Shown: positions 7,747-16,555 of the stretch, one piece after another
Layout of the letters: each line of letters opens with the position of its first letter
Numbering within the stretch: position 1 is the first letter of the stretch
Assembly (NCBI RefSeq): GCF_938015785.1
Contig: NZ_CALLWC010000017.1
Coordinates: forward strand, 1-35,911
Direction: 5' to 3'
Length of the DNA stretch: 35,911 nt
DNA from: an uncultured Campylobacter sp.
GTDB taxonomy: Bacteria; Campylobacterota; Campylobacteria; Campylobacterales; Campylobacteraceae
Notes under the pieces: generated by a model
Told to the model about the DNA's origin: nothing
Database searches by the model: none
Seen by the model: the letters and a program-made list of their open reading frames with translations, nothing else
Translations under genes and position numbers: made by a program

Positions 7747-8283
7747 GGGGCTATGTGCAGAAAGACATGGTTTTGCAAGCATCGTTTCAAAAAGGTGGTG
7801 CGTAAAATTTAGTAAAATTTTAGCGGCGCGAGGGCTCAAAAGTAGGGCTAAAGCAACGTTTGCGGTGCGAACTGCCGCCGTGCAATAAGCACAAAGCCCA
7901 CCGCGCCAAACACGCGGGCCTTTTGTAGAATTAATGCTCTAGTTTTTAAATTTGACGCAAAAGGCGGGCAGCTCGCCGTCAAAACGGCAATTAAAGCGTG
8001 GTGTGACGGGGCTTGTATGGACTTAAGAACGGTATTGCTCGCTTAATTTAACTATACAAGACGGCGTGGAGATCCAGAGTTTGCCCCCTTAAATTTTATT
8101 GCGGTAGCCATCAGGCGGACAGAGATATGCTATGGACGTTTTCATTGAGCGAGCTTGCCGCAGACGCTTTGCTGTGCGACAAGCAGGTTGATTGCAAGAT
8201 TAGGAGAACTCGCACAAAGCGCTTTTGCGCGAGAGGACTTTGCTGCGGTGCCGACGTAAATTTTATCTGCGCGGCATTTAAAT
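7747..8283. other. Gene-poor stretch with possible coding remnants
   Basis: No intact gene is seen in this 537 bp. A frame at about 7930-8045 reads like coding sequence (FKFDAKGGQLAVKTAIKAW, then a stop at the end of DLRTVLLA) but has no credible start, and a 19-residue ATG frame at 7753-7812 follows the pseudogene. Both may be leftovers of the same decaying region. Neither is recognised. Confidence 0.35.
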
Positions 8284-9186
8284 TTAGCCCAAAATTTCCC
8301 CGACGAAAAACAGCGCCGACATCGCAAATGTGCAGAGTGCGACTACCTTTAGCTGCCCGTCGAAGTCGCGGCATTCACGCACCCTTAAAACAAAAAATAG
8401 GTGCCACACAAGCGGTACAAAGCTAGCTATGTAGAGTAGTTTTACGCCCGGCTCGCCGCGTAAAAGCGAGTAGCAAAGCATTAATCCCACACCGCCCGCG
8501 ATCAGCGCGTAGTGATAGCGCTTGGCCGCGGGCAGTCCGATACGCACTGGGATTGTGCGTTTGCCTTTGAGCGCATCGTTTTGCACGTCGCGCATATTGT
8601 TGAGATTTAGCACGGCGGTGCTTAGCATCCCGCACGCGCACGCAGGCAGCAACAGCGCCGCATCAAGAGAGCGCGCGTATAAAAAGTACGAGCCCAGCAC
8701 GCTTAGTAGTCCAAAAAACAAAAACACGAAAACGTCGCCTAGCCCTTTGTAGCCGTATGCGTCGGCGCCCACGGTGTAGCGGATCGCCGCATATATCGAC
8801 GCGCCGCCCAGCGCTAAAAATAGAAGCACGAGATAAAACCGCTCGCCAAACGCCAAAACGCTTAGCGCGAGGCTGCAAAGCGCGGAAAGCAGCGCCGTAA
8901 CGACTATGACGCGCTTCATCTGCTCGGCGCTCATCTGCCCCGTTTGGATCGCGCGACGCGGCCCCAACCTGCCATCGTCGTCGGTGCCTTTCACCGCATC
9001 GCCGTAGTCGTTGGCGTAGTCGCTTAGCACCTGAAACAGCAGCGTCGTAAGCAGCGCCAGCGCGAAAATATCGGCTCTAAACGTGCCCGCGCCGTATGCT
9101 GCGCCGCTGCCGAGCAGTACGCCCGAGACGCTAAGCGGTAGCGATCTAAGGCGAGCGGATGCGTAAAGAGCCTTTGCGGTTATCAT
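8284..9186 (-). CDS. menA: 1,4-dihydroxy-2-naphthoate polyprenyltransferase (MenA-like UbiA family)
   Basis: A 300-residue integral membrane prenyltransferase that would attach the isoprenoid tail in menaquinone synthesis. The first Asp-rich motif is in NDYGDAVKGTDDDGRLGPRR (about residues 59-78) and the second in NNMRDVQNDALKGKRT (about 197-212); about eight to nine hydrophobic helices separate and follow them. The wording around both motifs matches E. coli MenA closely. Campylobacter generally makes menaquinone by the futalosine route, whose prenyltransferase (MqnP) is also UbiA-type, so the exact substrate is open. No other men or mqn gene is in the window. It is divergent from the kinase gene at 9364. 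Confidence 0.85.
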   Translation of the reverse strand: MITAKALYASARLRSLPLSVSGVLLGSGAAYGAGTFRADIFALALLTTLLFQVLSDYANDYGDAVKGTDDDGRLGPRRAIQTGQMSAEQMKRVIVVTALLSALCSLALSVLAFGERFYLVLLFLALGGASIYAAIRYTVGADAYGYKGLGDVFVFLFFGLLSVLGSYFLYARSLDAALLLPACACGMLSTAVLNLNNMRDVQNDALKGKRTIPVRIGLPAAKRYHYALIAGGVGLMLCYSLLRGEPGVKLLYIASFVPLVWHLFFVLRVRECRDFDGQLKVVALCTFAMSALFFVGEILG

Positions 9187-9363
9187 TTTTTTGCCTTTTG
9201 TTTTTGGTTTGTACGCCGAATTTGCGGCGAACCCGAGATAAAATTTAGCGGAAAAACGCCAAAAATAATATAAATTTAGACCATTCGTAGAGTAAATTTT
9301 ATTTAAATTCGCCTTTTTAATATAAATAGCGGTAAAATAGAGCCAAAAATTTTAGGAATTGTG

Positions 9364-10194
9364 ATGAAAAAAGTTCTTACCGTTCAAGATATATCCTGCG
9401 TGGGCAAGGTTTCGCTGACCGTCGCCTTGCCGATACTTAGCGCGATGGGGATGAGCACGAGCGTGATCCCTACGGCGGTTTTATCGATGCATACGGGCTT
9501 TTCGGGCTATACCTTTTGCGATCTAAGCTCTCAAATACGCGCGATCATGGCGCACTGGAAAGACCGCGGAGTGGTATTTGACGGCATTTACACGGGCTTT
9601 TTGGGCTCGGCGGCACAGATCGAGATTATGAGCGAGCTATTTGCGAGCTTCGGCGGCGCGGGTAAGACCATTTTGGTTGACCCTTGTATGGGCGATAACG
9701 GCGTATTTTATCCTGGCTTTAATGAGGATTTTGCCCGTATGATGGTGCTTCTGTGTGCTCAAGCCGACGTCATTACGCCCAATATCACCGAGGCCTGCGC
9801 GATTACAGGCGTGCCGTACCGAGAGGATGCGGATAGGGATTTCATCATGGATCTGCTTGCAAGGCTTCGAGAGCTGGGCGCCAGGCAGGTTATTTTAAAG
9901 GGCATCGGCTACATCGCCGATCAGTGCGGGGTTTTCAGCTACGATGCACGCACGGGCAGGACGAACGAGTATTTTCACGAGCTGCTGCCGGTTAAATTTA
10001 ACGGTACCGGCGATATTTTCGCCGCTGTAGCCTTCGGCGCAATAATGCGCGGCAAGTCGTTGGAAACGGCGGTTCGAATCGCTGCGGACTTCGTCGTCAG
10101 CACGATCAAAGAGACGATGAGCGACGAGGAGCGCAAGGACTACGAAGGGGTGGATTTTGAGGCAATAATCCCCGAGCTAGTGAGGAAAATCTAA
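9364..10194 (+). CDS. pdxY: Pyridoxal/pyridoxamine kinase (PfkB/ribokinase superfamily)
   Basis: A 276-residue cytosolic kinase of the B6 salvage pathway. The N terminus reads VLTVQDISCVGKVSLTVALPIL and then VIPTAVLSMHTGF, the substrate-binding part of PdxK/PdxY proteins. The middle has DPCMGDNG and TPNITEACAITG, and the C-terminal ATP-site motif is NGTGDIFAAV, with Asp as catalytic base. An in-frame GTG at 9361 precedes the ATG; TAGGAA at 9353-9358 is better spaced for the ATG at 9364, which I use. Length is normal (about 280). The order and wording fit PdxY rather than the related HMP kinase ThiD. It stands alone, divergent from menA, and is followed by a long RAATTY-rich spacer. Confidence 0.9.
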   Translation: MKKVLTVQDISCVGKVSLTVALPILSAMGMSTSVIPTAVLSMHTGFSGYTFCDLSSQIRAIMAHWKDRGVVFDGIYTGFLGSAAQIEIMSELFASFGGAGKTILVDPCMGDNGVFYPGFNEDFARMMVLLCAQADVITPNITEACAITGVPYREDADRDFIMDLLARLRELGARQVILKGIGYIADQCGVFSYDARTGRTNEYFHELLPVKFNGTGDIFAAVAFGAIMRGKSLETAVRIAADFVVSTIKETMSDEERKDYEGVDFEAIIPELVRKI

Positions 10195-11102
10195 GTTCTA
10201 GACGTATTTGGAACTCGCCGCGCGGACAGAGGATTTGTGGTAGAGTTTTAAAATTTTACCGCAAAAGGAAATTCCTAAATTTTATCTGCGGCGTGAAATT
10301 TTAAAATTTCAAAATTTATGTGTCGTGTGGGGCATGGAATTTTAGAATTCATGCATTGCGCGGGCTTATAATTTTATCTCCTGCATAGAATTTTAAAATT
10401 TGCACCGAAGTAAAGATGCAAAATTTATCACTAGCGCTGAATTCTAAACGCAAGGCTACAGCGAATTTATCTGTTTGCTAGTTTGAGCTGCATTTTGAAA
10501 TTTTGTACAAAATCTGCTTAAAATTTTATTCCCACAAGCCGTGCGCCATGCACTTATAAAATAATCTCAAAATTTATGAGTAAAATTTAGATTAAAATCC
10601 ATATCGATGTCACGCAGTTATAGTTTTCGGTATAGAATTTACGCGATGGGTTTATGGCACGAATTTTTATTTGAAATTTCGCTTTAAAAATCTAAAATTT
10701 GCGCGGTGAAATTCCATCTGCGGCGGAAAGCTACCGCGTGAAATTTTGCGGCTGCTGCGTTTTGTGATATAGGCAAAATGCGCACCGAGCGTGAAATTTT
10801 ACAGTAGATCTTGTGGAGAGATTCCGTTATTTTATCGCGTAGCGGTAGAATTTTACTGCGCGAAATCAAGTAGAACTCCGTGCATAATTCCGTAGGCGAA
10901 ATTTACGCCGTGGCGAATGAGCTTACTCGCGCAAAAGGGCGCTAGCGCAAAATTCCATAGCCTAAATTCCGCGGGCAGAGCTTTACTTTGTAAATTTTAA
11001 AGCTAAATTCTGCCTCGAGCATTAAAATTCTAAGTTTACTTAGCGGGCGAGATTTAGGCGAGTAAATTCCGCCCGCTGCGTAAATAGCAAGCGCTTTAAA
11101 TT
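10195..11102. repeat. Long spacer saturated with RAATTY hexamers
   Basis: About 0.9 kb between the convergent pdxY and cytochrome genes. I counted 33 RAATTY words (AAATTT, AAATTC, GAATTT, GAATTC) by eye between 10250 and 11104, roughly one per 27 bp, separated by GC-richer pieces. Chance at this base composition predicts one or two. Open frames here are short, arise from the repeats and have no ribosome binding sites. No gene is called. Confidence 0.7.
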
Positions 11103-11711
11103 TCATTCCACGGGCGCTTTGCTTTGCAAAAATCGCACGAGCGTCTCGTATTCGTCGGGCTGCAACCCCGAGTTTTGTATCATCGTCTCGACCACGCTAG
11201 GCCAAACATTGACGTTAAACTCGTCGTATCCGTGCAGCGCGTGACAGCTACCGCAGCGCTCTTTGAATAGATTTTCTCCCGCGTCGTAAATTTTAGCCGC
11301 GTCGTCCGTCACGGCAAGCTTCGCGACGTAGCCATCGATAGTGACGTTCGCCCATTCGTTATCGTAGTCGTCCTTCACGGTCTTTAGCGTCTTTAGGCTC
11401 TTTGCGTTTTGTGCTTGCAAATCCTGCTCCAAAATCCCAAGCCTCGCGTAGCTTACGTTGCTTCCCTCGGGCACGAAGCCCGCGTATCGCACCTGTACGT
11501 AGTCTTTGCCGTCCTTTAACACTTGCAGCTTCGCGCCTACGTGCAGCTTGGCGATCTCCTTGCCGCCCGCTTTGTTTAGAAGCGGGGTTTGAGCCGCGAC
11601 GAAAAGATCCGCCGCGCCCAAATGGCAAGCTGCCGCGAGTAAAAACGCCGCTAGCGCTTTGGATAAAATTTTACTTCGCTTGCTCGCGTAAATTTTAAAA
11701 TTTTGTCTCAT
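11103..11711 (-). CDS. Monoheme c-type cytochrome with SH3-like domain, partner of the molybdoreductase
   Basis: A 202-residue exported electron-transfer protein, like Cj0265c of C. jejuni as I recall it. The signal or anchor region is residues 1 to about 34 (KRSKILSKALAAFLLAAACHLGAA). Residues about 35-132 look like a bacterial SH3-type domain (LFVAAQTPLLNKAGG...LHVGAKLQVL...VQVRYAGFV), and the C-terminal part binds one heme through C153-G-S-C156-H157, with a likely distal ligand Met at about 177. The frame is open further upstream, but the ATG at 11711 has AAGGAG before it and lies 2 bp after the reductase stop, so this start is chosen. It probably hands electrons from the membrane quinol pool to the reductase. 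Confidence 0.88.
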   Translation of the reverse strand: MRQNFKIYASKRSKILSKALAAFLLAAACHLGAADLFVAAQTPLLNKAGGKEIAKLHVGAKLQVLKDGKDYVQVRYAGFVPEGSNVSYARLGILEQDLQAQNAKSLKTLKTVKDDYDNEWANVTIDGYVAKLAVTDDAAKIYDAGENLFKERCGSCHALHGYDEFNVNVWPSVVETMIQNSGLQPDEYETLVRFLQSKAPVE

Positions 11712-11713
11712 CG

Positions 11714-14221
11714 CTAGCTCCTTTTGCCGAATTTCGGCTGTGAAAATACCGCAAGCGGCGGAAGCTCGCCCTGGAATTTCTCGATCTGAACTAGCGCGGT
11801 GGCTTGGTTGCCGCACGCAAGCTTCGAGCTGGGCTCGTTGGGTACCAGCACGTTTACGTTGCCGTGAACGCACATATCGCCGCTAGAGCTAAAGAGCGGA
11901 TCCCACCAGCCGCCCTCTTGCATCCTCACGACGCTTTGCTTTACGTTTTCGGTGACGATGAGCCCCGCAAGCGTGGCGCCCCGATCGTTAAAAACCCTAA
12001 CTACGTCGCCGTTTTTAAGCCCTCTTGCTTCGGCGTCTTTTGGGTGCATCCACACGGGCTCGCGACCGTCGATTTCTTCTAGGCTTCGTAGCCAAGTGTT
12101 GTTTAGCTGCCCGTGCAGGCGGTATTTCGGATGCGGGGTTATTAAATTTAGCGGATACTTTTGCGTCTTTTGCGCGTTCCCCAGCCACTCCATCGGCTCC
12201 ATCCAAGTTGGATGCGCAGGGCAGTCGTCCAGCGCTGCTTTGGCGATCTTTTTCGAGACGACCTCGATCCTTCCCGACGGCGTTCCGAGGCGGTTTATGA
12301 TAGGATTTTTTCTAAATTCCTCCATCGCTACGTATTCGTAGGCGTGCTTTGGAATTTCAAATTTCACGAAGCCCTTTTTCCAAAACTCCTCAAATTCCGG
12401 CATCTTTATCTTCGATGCGTCCGCTTTTTTCTTCGAAGCGTCGTAAAACTGCTTGATCCACTCCATCTCGCTCTTGCCTTCGCTAAACGCCATATATTCC
12501 TTCTCGCCGAACTGCTTTAGAATTTCGCAGTAAATTTTATAGTCGTTTTGCGCCTGCTCGTAAGGCTCGGCGATCTTATGCATAGCGATGATAAATTTAT
12601 TCGTATGCGACTTGGTTATATCGTCGCGCTCCTGCTCGGTAGTAGCGGGCAGGACGATGTCCGCCATGCGCGCGCTCGCCGTCCAGAAGCACTCTTGGAC
12701 TATGAAGGTGTCGAGCTTTTCAAACGTGCGCGCGAGTAAATTTGTATCAGGGTGGTGCATATACGGGTTTCCGCCCGCCCAGTAGGCAAGTTTGATGTCA
12801 GGGTAGGTTATCTTTTTGCAGTTAAAATCTATCTCCTTGCCGGGATTATTGATACAATCGACGATGCGCGAGACGGGGATTGCGATGTTGTCGCGGTTTT
12901 TCCACTCGCCCTCGCTAGCAGGCACGATACTCATGCTGCCTAAGCCCGGAAAAGCCGAAGAGGTAGTCGCCGCGCCGCTTGAGAGGCTTAGCGCGCTTCC
13001 TACGGGAGCTGCGGGACTAGGGCAGCCGCCGTCGCTGTAATGATAGCCAAAGCCGTATCCGCCGCCCGCAAGCCCGATCTGGCCCACGAAAGCGGCAAGC
13101 ACCGTCGCCATCCAGTGAAACTGCTCGCCGTGGTGAGCGCGCTGCGGACCCCAGCCACACATTATCATAGTGCGCTTGCTGCCTAAAATTTTAGCCAAGC
13201 CTTTGATCTCATCCTCGCTCACGCCGCAAATTTTAGACGCCCACGCCGCGTCTTTTTTGAGCCCATCTTCGCTTTCGCCTCTAAGATAGGCTTTAAATTC
13301 CTCCGCGCCGTGAGTGTATTTTTTAAGAAATTTTTCATCCGCAAGCCCTTGCGCCATCATCTCATAACATATCGCCATCATCATCGCAACGTCGGTGGTA
13401 GGGTTGATAGAGATGTGCTCAGAGCCTAAAAATTTAGCGGTGTTATTATAGACCGGATCGATCGTGATAACTTTTACGCCGCGCTTTTGCATCTGCTCTT
13501 TTAGCTTTGCGAAATACAAATAGCTCTCGTGATCGGGCACGGCCCACGCGATCTGATTGGTATTGATCGGATCGGCACCCCAGATGAGCACCGCTTCGCT
13601 ATGCTTTAGGATCGTAGGCCACGCGGTTTGCAGGGCGTTGGCCTCGTCCGTTCCGCTGATGTGCGGGGTTATCGCGCTTATACAGTGGCACGAATAGTTA
13701 AGTTTTCTCGTAGTGTAGCCGCCAATGATATTTAGCATGCGACCGAGCAGGGTTTGCGGGTTATTTACGCTGCCGACGCTGTACCAGCCGTAGCTGCCGC
13801 CGTAAATCGAACTCGCGCCGTGATCTTTAAGTACGCGCTTTAGCTCGTCAGCTACGAGTTTATACGCCTCATCCCAGCTAATCTCGATCCACTCGTCCTT
13901 GCCGCGCATGCTTTTGTCGCTCTGCCAGCCTTTTTCTAGATAGCCTTTTCGCACGCATGGTCGCGCGATGCGCGTAGCATCGTATGTGCGCGCCGCAAGC
14001 CCCTGAGTAAGGCTGACTGGGAAAAAATCGAGCTCACTCTCGCTTAAAACGCCTTCGAATTTGCCATTTCGTCTAAGAGCCCTAACCGCGCCGAAATGCG
14101 AGGCGGTGATCGGCGCGTCCTCGCTATTCATCAGATCGTCGCTGATAACGCTAGTGGCGTTCGCACTCGCCACACCTGCTGCGCTCGCAGCAACGCCTTT
14201 TAAAAATTCGCGTCTTTTCAT
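11714..14221 (-). CDS. torA: Periplasmic TMAO/DMSO reductase-type molybdoenzyme (TorA/BisC)
   Basis: An 835-residue molybdopterin oxidoreductase exported folded by the Tat system (MKRREFLKGVAASAAG). It lacks an N-terminal iron-sulfur cysteine motif, as expected for the TorA/DorA/BisC branch, and shows the GGSYGWYSVGSVNNPQTLLGR segment that carries the molybdenum-ligand serine of this branch. Later motifs are GADPINTNQIAW, CGWGPQRAHHGEQ, AGGNPYMHHPD and the C-terminal cofactor domain (LNLITPHPKYRLHGQ). Cj0264c of C. jejuni, reported to use TMAO and DMSO, has the same size and neighbour. It likely supports respiration on S- or N-oxides when oxygen is low. moeA at 20.8 kb supplies part of cofactor synthesis. 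The ATG follows a purine-rich GGAGAG site. Confidence 0.93.
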   Translation of the reverse strand: MKRREFLKGVAASAAGVASANATSVISDDLMNSEDAPITASHFGAVRALRRNGKFEGVLSESELDFFPVSLTQGLAARTYDATRIARPCVRKGYLEKGWQSDKSMRGKDEWIEISWDEAYKLVADELKRVLKDHGASSIYGGSYGWYSVGSVNNPQTLLGRMLNIIGGYTTRKLNYSCHCISAITPHISGTDEANALQTAWPTILKHSEAVLIWGADPINTNQIAWAVPDHESYLYFAKLKEQMQKRGVKVITIDPVYNNTAKFLGSEHISINPTTDVAMMMAICYEMMAQGLADEKFLKKYTHGAEEFKAYLRGESEDGLKKDAAWASKICGVSEDEIKGLAKILGSKRTMIMCGWGPQRAHHGEQFHWMATVLAAFVGQIGLAGGGYGFGYHYSDGGCPSPAAPVGSALSLSSGAATTSSAFPGLGSMSIVPASEGEWKNRDNIAIPVSRIVDCINNPGKEIDFNCKKITYPDIKLAYWAGGNPYMHHPDTNLLARTFEKLDTFIVQECFWTASARMADIVLPATTEQERDDITKSHTNKFIIAMHKIAEPYEQAQNDYKIYCEILKQFGEKEYMAFSEGKSEMEWIKQFYDASKKKADASKIKMPEFEEFWKKGFVKFEIPKHAYEYVAMEEFRKNPIINRLGTPSGRIEVVSKKIAKAALDDCPAHPTWMEPMEWLGNAQKTQKYPLNLITPHPKYRLHGQLNNTWLRSLEEIDGREPVWMHPKDAEARGLKNGDVVRVFNDRGATLAGLIVTENVKQSVVRMQEGGWWDPLFSSSGDMCVHGNVNVLVPNEPSSKLACGNQATALVQIEKFQGELPPLAVFSQPKFGKRS

Positions 14222-14728
14222 TTTCTCTCCTTTAATGTGAAATGAATGAAAGATTTATGGAATTTTAGCATTAAAAATCGCGAATTTTTCGGCCTTAAAA
14301 TGAAATTACAAGTTATAGAGCGAAATTTTATTTTTCTATTTTTAAATAGAGCTAAGATTTTCGCGGCTTATAAAAGCTTAAATTATAAATTAAGTTTTTA
14401 AAATAATTTTACTTTAAAAACTAGCTTTTTAAATTTCGCACATCGACTCTTAAAAATTTTAGAATTTTTGAGTATATCAAGAGCTCGTCGGTATTAGGCG
14501 CTATAAAATTTCATAGCGCCAGTAAGTCATAGATTGAAAATTAGATATTGATGCGACTACCGTACGCAGGCTGTAAAACATGGCAATCATATATTTTTAG
14601 CGCTTATTAGGGGGGTATACTTCTGCGGAATTTTAAAAGCAAAGAAAACAATAAAATTTTAATGCCATTAAATGACAATATCTGACAACGAAAAATGAAA
14701 TAATACGAAAAATTTTAAGGAGGAAGAA
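14222..14728. other. AT-rich intergenic region upstream of torA and the Sel1 genes
   Basis: A 507-bp divergent spacer, clearly more AT-rich than its surroundings, that must carry promoters for torA (minus) and the Sel1 gene (plus). A G6 run is at 14610-14615. Apart from the inverted repeat at 14497-14520 I recognise no defined operator and no gene. Confidence 0.5.
14497..14520. promoter_or_regulatory. Perfect inverted repeat GGCGCTAT-N8-ATAGCGCC
   Basis: Eight-base arms at 14497-14504 and 14513-14520 match exactly. No T run follows on either strand, so a terminator is unlikely. It is GC-rich within an AT-rich divergent spacer, about 275 bp from torA and 210 bp from the Sel1 gene. An operator is possible. 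Confidence 0.35.
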
Positions 14729-15624
14729 ATGAAAAAGATCATTTTAGCTTTGGCTTTTTTAAGCTCTTTTATGTTTGCCGAGAAGGCAAAAGAACTTACG
14801 GATGAGCAAATAAATACATTGGTAAAGATCTGCAGAGCGGTAAAGACTTTACGAATGAAAATGGAACCGTGAAGTATGAGGAAGCCTGCGCTACTCTCGG
14901 TATGATATATGAAAATATCCCTGTATTAGGCGATCTCGGTGTAAAGCAAGATTTGGCAAAAGCCTTTAAATTTTATAAAAAAGCGTGCGACGGCGGCTAT
15001 GCTCGTGGCTGCTTTGGATTAGGAGGGTTTTATTTTGAAGGAAAAGAGGTAACAAAAGATGATAAAAAAGCTCTCGAGTTCTTTAAAAAGGCATGCGATA
15101 TGGGCGATAAAGAGAGCTGCACTTTGGCGGCTGTTATGGACGGCGATAACGCGAATTTAGCAAAGGCGTCCGAGCAACACAAGAAAGATTGCGATAGCAA
15201 GGATGATATACTCGCTTGCGGGTTATTTGCCTTATTTATGGAGGGAAAGGATAATAAAGAAGCGGCGAAATACTATAAAAAAGCTTGCGAGCTTGGCAAA
15301 AATATCTCGGATTCCGCATTACAAAATAACCCCGCATTTAACGATGGGATAAAGCAATTTTGCAGCAGACCTGCTGAGCTTGAAGCGCAAAATTTAAGGG
15401 CTGTGCAGGACGTAATTAAAGCGAAAATCGCCGAAGAGTATAGAATATCTTGCGATTCTGAGGGGAACTGGGTATCTTGCGCGATATACGCCTCTAATAT
15501 AGAGAGCGACGATCAAAGAGCGGCGATGAGATACTACGACAAGGCGTGCAAATTGGGCAGAAAAATCATAAGTGTCGATTCTAACAAGATACTGCAAAAA
15601 TCTTGCGAAAAAGTAGTTCGCTGA
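14729..15624 (+). pseudogene. Secreted cysteine-rich Sel1-repeat protein, frameshifted near its N terminus
   Basis: AGGAGGAAGAA precedes an ATG at 14729 that encodes a signal peptide (KKIILALAFLSSFMFAEKA) and continues to ELTDEQ before running into a TGA at about 14873. The rest of the protein is in another frame, open from 14806 to 15624. One extra A in the AAA at 14808-14810 would join them as DEQNKYIGKDLQSGKDF. The body has Sel1-like repeats of the Helicobacter HCP type, with cysteine pairs per repeat (KACDGGYARGCFGLGGFYFEG, KKACDMGDKESCTLAA, KKACELGK). The only in-frame start in the body, a GTG at 14869, has no ribosome site and would lose the signal peptide. A sequencing error would give the same picture. 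It is a tandem relative of the gene at 15655. Confidence 0.8.
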
Positions 15625-15654
15625 GGTGGTTTTAAATTTATATGAGGAGTTGTA

Positions 15655-16224
15655 ATGAAAAAGATGATTTTAGCTTTAGTGTTGTTGGGCTATGCAGCGT
15701 TCGGCGGTTTGGGAACTAAAATAGATGAAATCATCTGCGAAGCAGGACACGCCGACTCCTGCGCCTCCTCCGCCGCATCATATCTGAAAGAAGCCGAGCG
15801 ATCAGATAATCTGACGCCTGAGATTGATCTAGGCAAGGCTGCAGAATTCCTCGGCAAAGCTTGCGCAGGCAAGCATAAAGCAAGTTGCTTGCAGCTTGGC
15901 ATGATGTATCAAGAGGGAAAGGGCACCAAACAAGATATGGCGCAAGCCGCGCAGCTTTATAAAAAGAGCTGCGATGGCATAGGCGGAGAATGGACGGCTT
16001 GCGGATTGTATGCAGAGTATCAAATCGGTATAGAGGAAATGCAGGAGGCGGCACTCTATTACGAAAAAGCCTGCAGACTCGGCGACTGGGCGCGTCTTGG
16101 TACGACGGACGAAAAAGTAGGAGATATCGTAAATCATTTATGTGAAGCGTCCGAATCGCTAAAATCGTTCCGACCTAAAGAGTCTGCGGCGCAAAGACTT
16201 CTACGCGATGCCGCACGATCTTAA
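15655..16224 (+). CDS. Secreted Sel1-repeat (HCP-like) cysteine-rich protein
   Basis: A 189-residue exported protein. The signal peptide is MKKMILALVLLGYAAFG, nearly the same wording as the upstream copy. At least two to three Sel1-like repeats follow, each about 36 residues with paired cysteines (GKACAGKHKASCLQLGMMYQEGKGTK, YKKSCDGIGGEWTACGLYAE, YEKACRLGD). In Helicobacter, HCPs of this build are secreted, and the cysteines form disulfides across helix pairs. Exact function is unknown. GAGGAG lies before the ATG and the gene follows its frameshifted paralogue by 30 bp, so the two were probably one operon from a duplication. The last 25 residues (FRPKESAAQRLLRDAARS) are basic and lie outside the repeats. 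Confidence 0.82.
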   Translation: MKKMILALVLLGYAAFGGLGTKIDEIICEAGHADSCASSAASYLKEAERSDNLTPEIDLGKAAEFLGKACAGKHKASCLQLGMMYQEGKGTKQDMAQAAQLYKKSCDGIGGEWTACGLYAEYQIGIEEMQEAALYYEKACRLGDWARLGTTDEKVGDIVNHLCEASESLKSFRPKESAAQRLLRDAARS

Positions 16225-16494
16225 TTATGTGGCAAAGCTATAAGACGAGTGCTTTGCTAGGCGTAATTTTCACAATATATCACTCGTCACCGCTTGCATA
16301 ATCGTGAGTATTTTGAAATTTAACGGCATAAATTTAAAGCCGTTTGATTAATTTCTGCGAAGCATTTAGTGAGATTATGGAATTTTAAAATTTAAATTAA
16401 GAAGGACGGCATAGTCGTGAAATTTAAATATGAGCGTCGGGCGCAAAATAGCCGCGGAGTGGATCGGCTAGCTCCGCTAAAAGCGCTATATAAA
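16225..16494. other. Intergenic spacer, no gene seen
   Basis: Lies between the convergent Sel1 gene and hcp. A GCAAAGC-N12-GCTTTGC hairpin at about 16233-16258 sits just after the Sel1 stop but lacks a T run. Nothing else is recognised. Confidence 0.4.
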
Positions 16495-16535
16495 GGGTAA
16501 ATTTAAAACGGAGCTTTGCCGAATTAAATTTACCC
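16495..16535 (-). terminator. 12-bp stem hairpin downstream of hcp
   Basis: GGGTAAATTTAA (16495-16506) and TTAAATTTACCC (16524-16535) are exact reverse complements around a 17-nt loop that contains a further CGG/CCG pairing. It lies 20-60 bp after the hcp stop; on the minus strand the stem ends in CCC followed by TTTATATA, a weak U tract. Confidence 0.55.
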
Positions 16536-16555
16536 GATTTGCCTCTCTATGAAAT

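Noticed and set aside
7880..7932. Terminator-like GCCC...GGGC hairpin followed by cctttt
   Set aside because: The stem needs a 3-nt bulge and no gene ends here; too weak to call.
11712..11873. Longer N terminus for the cytochrome (54 extra codons)
   Set aside because: It would overlap the torA 3' end and precede the signal peptide; the ATG at 11711 has AAGGAG upstream.
14610..14615. G6 run as a phase-variation tract
   Set aside because: Short for campylobacter contingency loci and not within a gene or between clear promoter elements.
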